Source: Trileptium ribeirensis (lineage: Eukaryota; Nematoda; Enoplea; Enoplida; Thoracostomopsidae). From it: a stretch of 64,000 nt of DNA. The stretch lies in the NCBI GenBank assembly GCA_030248225.1, contig JASANE010030242.1:16863-80862 (forward strand). Reading direction: 5' to 3'. The notes beneath the pieces were generated by a model. That model was not told where the DNA came from and searched no databases. It saw nothing but the letters and a program-made list of their open reading frames with translations. The position numbers and the translations under genes were made by a program. Below, piece by piece: positions 62,317 through 64,000 of the stretch (positions are counted from its first letter, which is position 1; the number at the start of each line of letters is the position of its first letter).

Positions 62317-63639
62317 GGCTTGATGAGAGAAATCTACTGGTGTGTATTTTATTGAAATCTACGCCACCGTTACAAAGTTATGACCTCATAGTTGGAAATT
62401 TGGTATGTCTTTGCGATGTTCCTAAGGCACAAATTTTCACTCCATTTTCTCTATTTGTGCCGTGTACAAAAACGACAGGTTGGCTTGTAAACATTTTTCT
62501 GAGTTCTTATATTTTACGTTGTGTCCTATATGTAGCTCATGGCTCTGAAGGCGAAACTTCACGACCAATATATATATATTTTAGCCCAAACTTTGTTTCT
62601 TAACTATTGTGGTTTGCTATGGCCAATGTATAAATATATGTGTTCATGGACCCATATTATCTATACTGGTTAAAGCTGCCAATACTGGCCTAGGTCATCC
62701 ACACATGATCATGGAAAATAACACAAAACTATCAAAACATTACATAAAAATGTAAGGTTGAATCTAACTTGTCAGATGTGTACTACAATCTTTCCTTATG
62801 GTATAACGTGACAACGTACTCTTCCCAATGAGAATATTTCAATGCTTTACCGGGATAAATTTTTATAACTTCTTTTATGAACAAGAGGTACCTCTAGTAA
62901 TTACACTACATAATAATTTACAAGTGCCACTGAAATCTAGGTGGAACACTATGGTGAAGCCCGACAGCGGCCTACTAAGCTAGCCGGTTCCTGGACTGTA
63001 AAAGATGGGCCAAGAGGTCGATGTCGCACGGGAACCGTTTCTAGGAAACAGACTGGGTAACCCAAGTTGGCAAGTGGGAAGAGTTTTTGTTTTAATTTTA
63101 AGAAAGCCAAATTTCTACCCTTAACACAAAACCACCGAAAACAGAAAAATGTGCCGAGTGGATTTATACACATAGCACCTGGATTAGTAGGATGGTACAG
63201 GGCGCCAGACCACTAAATCACGTTTTAACACACTTGTCTTCAGATCATTTCAATGACATGTAATTTCGAATTAAAATAAAATTTTCGAAACAACGCACAC
63301 CTGAACAGTGGAATACACTCTTTAACTCCGTTTTTATAAGCTTGATGGATTACTTAAACCATTTCAACCTTATATCTATACCATCGGCCAAAATATTCAA
63401 AGAAACATTATGTGAGTTAATGATAATCGGCAAAGCCAATTATAAAAAATATCTACTTCAGTTGGTCAAAGTGTGTAGAGCTTTTGAAACGTTGATGTAT
63501 TTTAACGTGTTTACATTAGACAATATTAGTAACTTATGTTCGAGTTGACTCAGGAAACTGTCCAATATTCATCTTATTTTCATCAGGGAACAAATTCACA
63601 AAATCCGCGAGCGATTATTTGAAATTTATCTGTTTTCAG

Positions 63640-63870
63640 TTTTAGGAAAGCTCTTGGAAACAACTATTTTTGTTTCACAACATTTCGACGAAAAAGGGTA
63701 ATCTTGATTGACTAATTTTCAGTATATATATCGTGCACATCTTAGGAAATTTGTAAACTTATTTGGAAAGCTCTTGAAAACCACTATTTTTTGTTCCATA
63801 ATATTTGGACGAAACAGCGTTATTTTGGTTGATTAATTTTGGGTATATAGTGCACGCCTTAGGGAATTTA
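63640..63870 (+). repeat. Two direct copies of a ~117-bp repeat
   Basis: GGAAAGCTCTTGGAAACAAC then TATTTTTGTTTCACAA (63645) recurs at about 63761 as GGAAAGCTCTTGAAAACCAC then TATTTTTTGTTCCATAA, continuing through TTGA(C/T)TAATTTT and GTGCAC. The copies differ by scattered substitutions. Confidence 0.85.
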
Positions 63871-64000
63871 GCGATTTATTCGCATTAAGCGAAGTAGATG
63901 GAAAATGCCGGTTTTACCCCCCCCCCACACAAGTGGGGTGGTGGGGTGACAGATGGCATATATATATGTATATACATTTCGGTATATAGGTATATATAAT

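Larger units (their letters stand above)
55844..64000. other. Region downstream of LZIC
   Basis: No confident gene. It contains a 1.58-kb TIR element (56287-57862), MITE-like ends (57951-58115), seven exact 56-bp repeats (58541-58932), an AT-rich stretch 59000-60700, weak candidate exons (61027-61084, 61708-61809 plus; 61984-62316 minus), and a two-copy ~117-bp repeat near the end (63640-63870), followed by a C/G tract and TATATA runs. Confidence 0.65.

Noticed and set aside
62949..63173. Minus-strand 74-residue frame
   Set aside because: No motif or splice support; it lies in a GC-richer patch of unknown nature.

Overview
The window is nuclear DNA from an AT-rich, intron-rich, repeat-rich invertebrate animal. 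Long introns with GT-AG borders, eukaryotic non-LTR, Gypsy and MITE-type repeats, and two recognisable metazoan genes show this. Nothing here fixes the phylum. The DUF229 family is notably expanded in nematodes, so a nematode is possible, but I do not claim it.

Two plus-strand genes make up the backbone. The first (324-34447) is a complete DUF229-family gene of the alkaline-phosphatase/sulfatase fold, read here as 11 exons. All intron phases agree and the spliced product is 742 residues, with an N-terminal membrane anchor and the metal-site motifs in order. The second (45197-55843) is LZIC (leucine zipper and ICAT/CTNNBIP1 domain protein), read as five exons giving 189 residues, close to the vertebrate length of about 190. 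Almost every exon is too short or too embedded to stand out as an open reading frame, so most of the coding content is visible only by joining exons.

The rest is mobile and repeated DNA. Intron 1 of the DUF229 gene holds a 5'-truncated, frameshifted non-LTR retrotransposon tail (1976-3673) with a probable 11-bp target duplication. Introns 3 and 8 hold related arrays of ~175-bp units, each carrying a different inserted TIR element (10818-11341 and 30238-30743). Intron 6 holds a degraded minus-strand transposon-type gene with a 36-bp coding minisatellite (20518-22316). Intron 7 begins inside a 1.43-kb TIR element (24305-25733) that surrounds nothing but G-tract DNA, and a related element lies downstream of LZIC (56287-57862). 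Intron 8 also holds the 3' end of a Ty3/Gypsy pol and its LTR edge (28250-29346), cut by a MITE. A family of TA-flanked MITEs is scattered through the window.

The intergenic stretch 34448-45196 holds two near-perfect local duplications, small TIR elements, tRNA-derived SINE-like copies and a ~144-bp tandem array. LZIC intron 2 holds an unrecognised open exon-like frame (49077-49469) and six copies of a 149-bp repeat. Downstream of LZIC there are seven exact 56-bp repeats (58541-58932) and weak candidate exons near 61 kb and 62 kb.

The two main genes show no obvious functional link. One product is probably a secretory-pathway or membrane enzyme-like protein and the other an intracellular protein with an ICAT-like domain.
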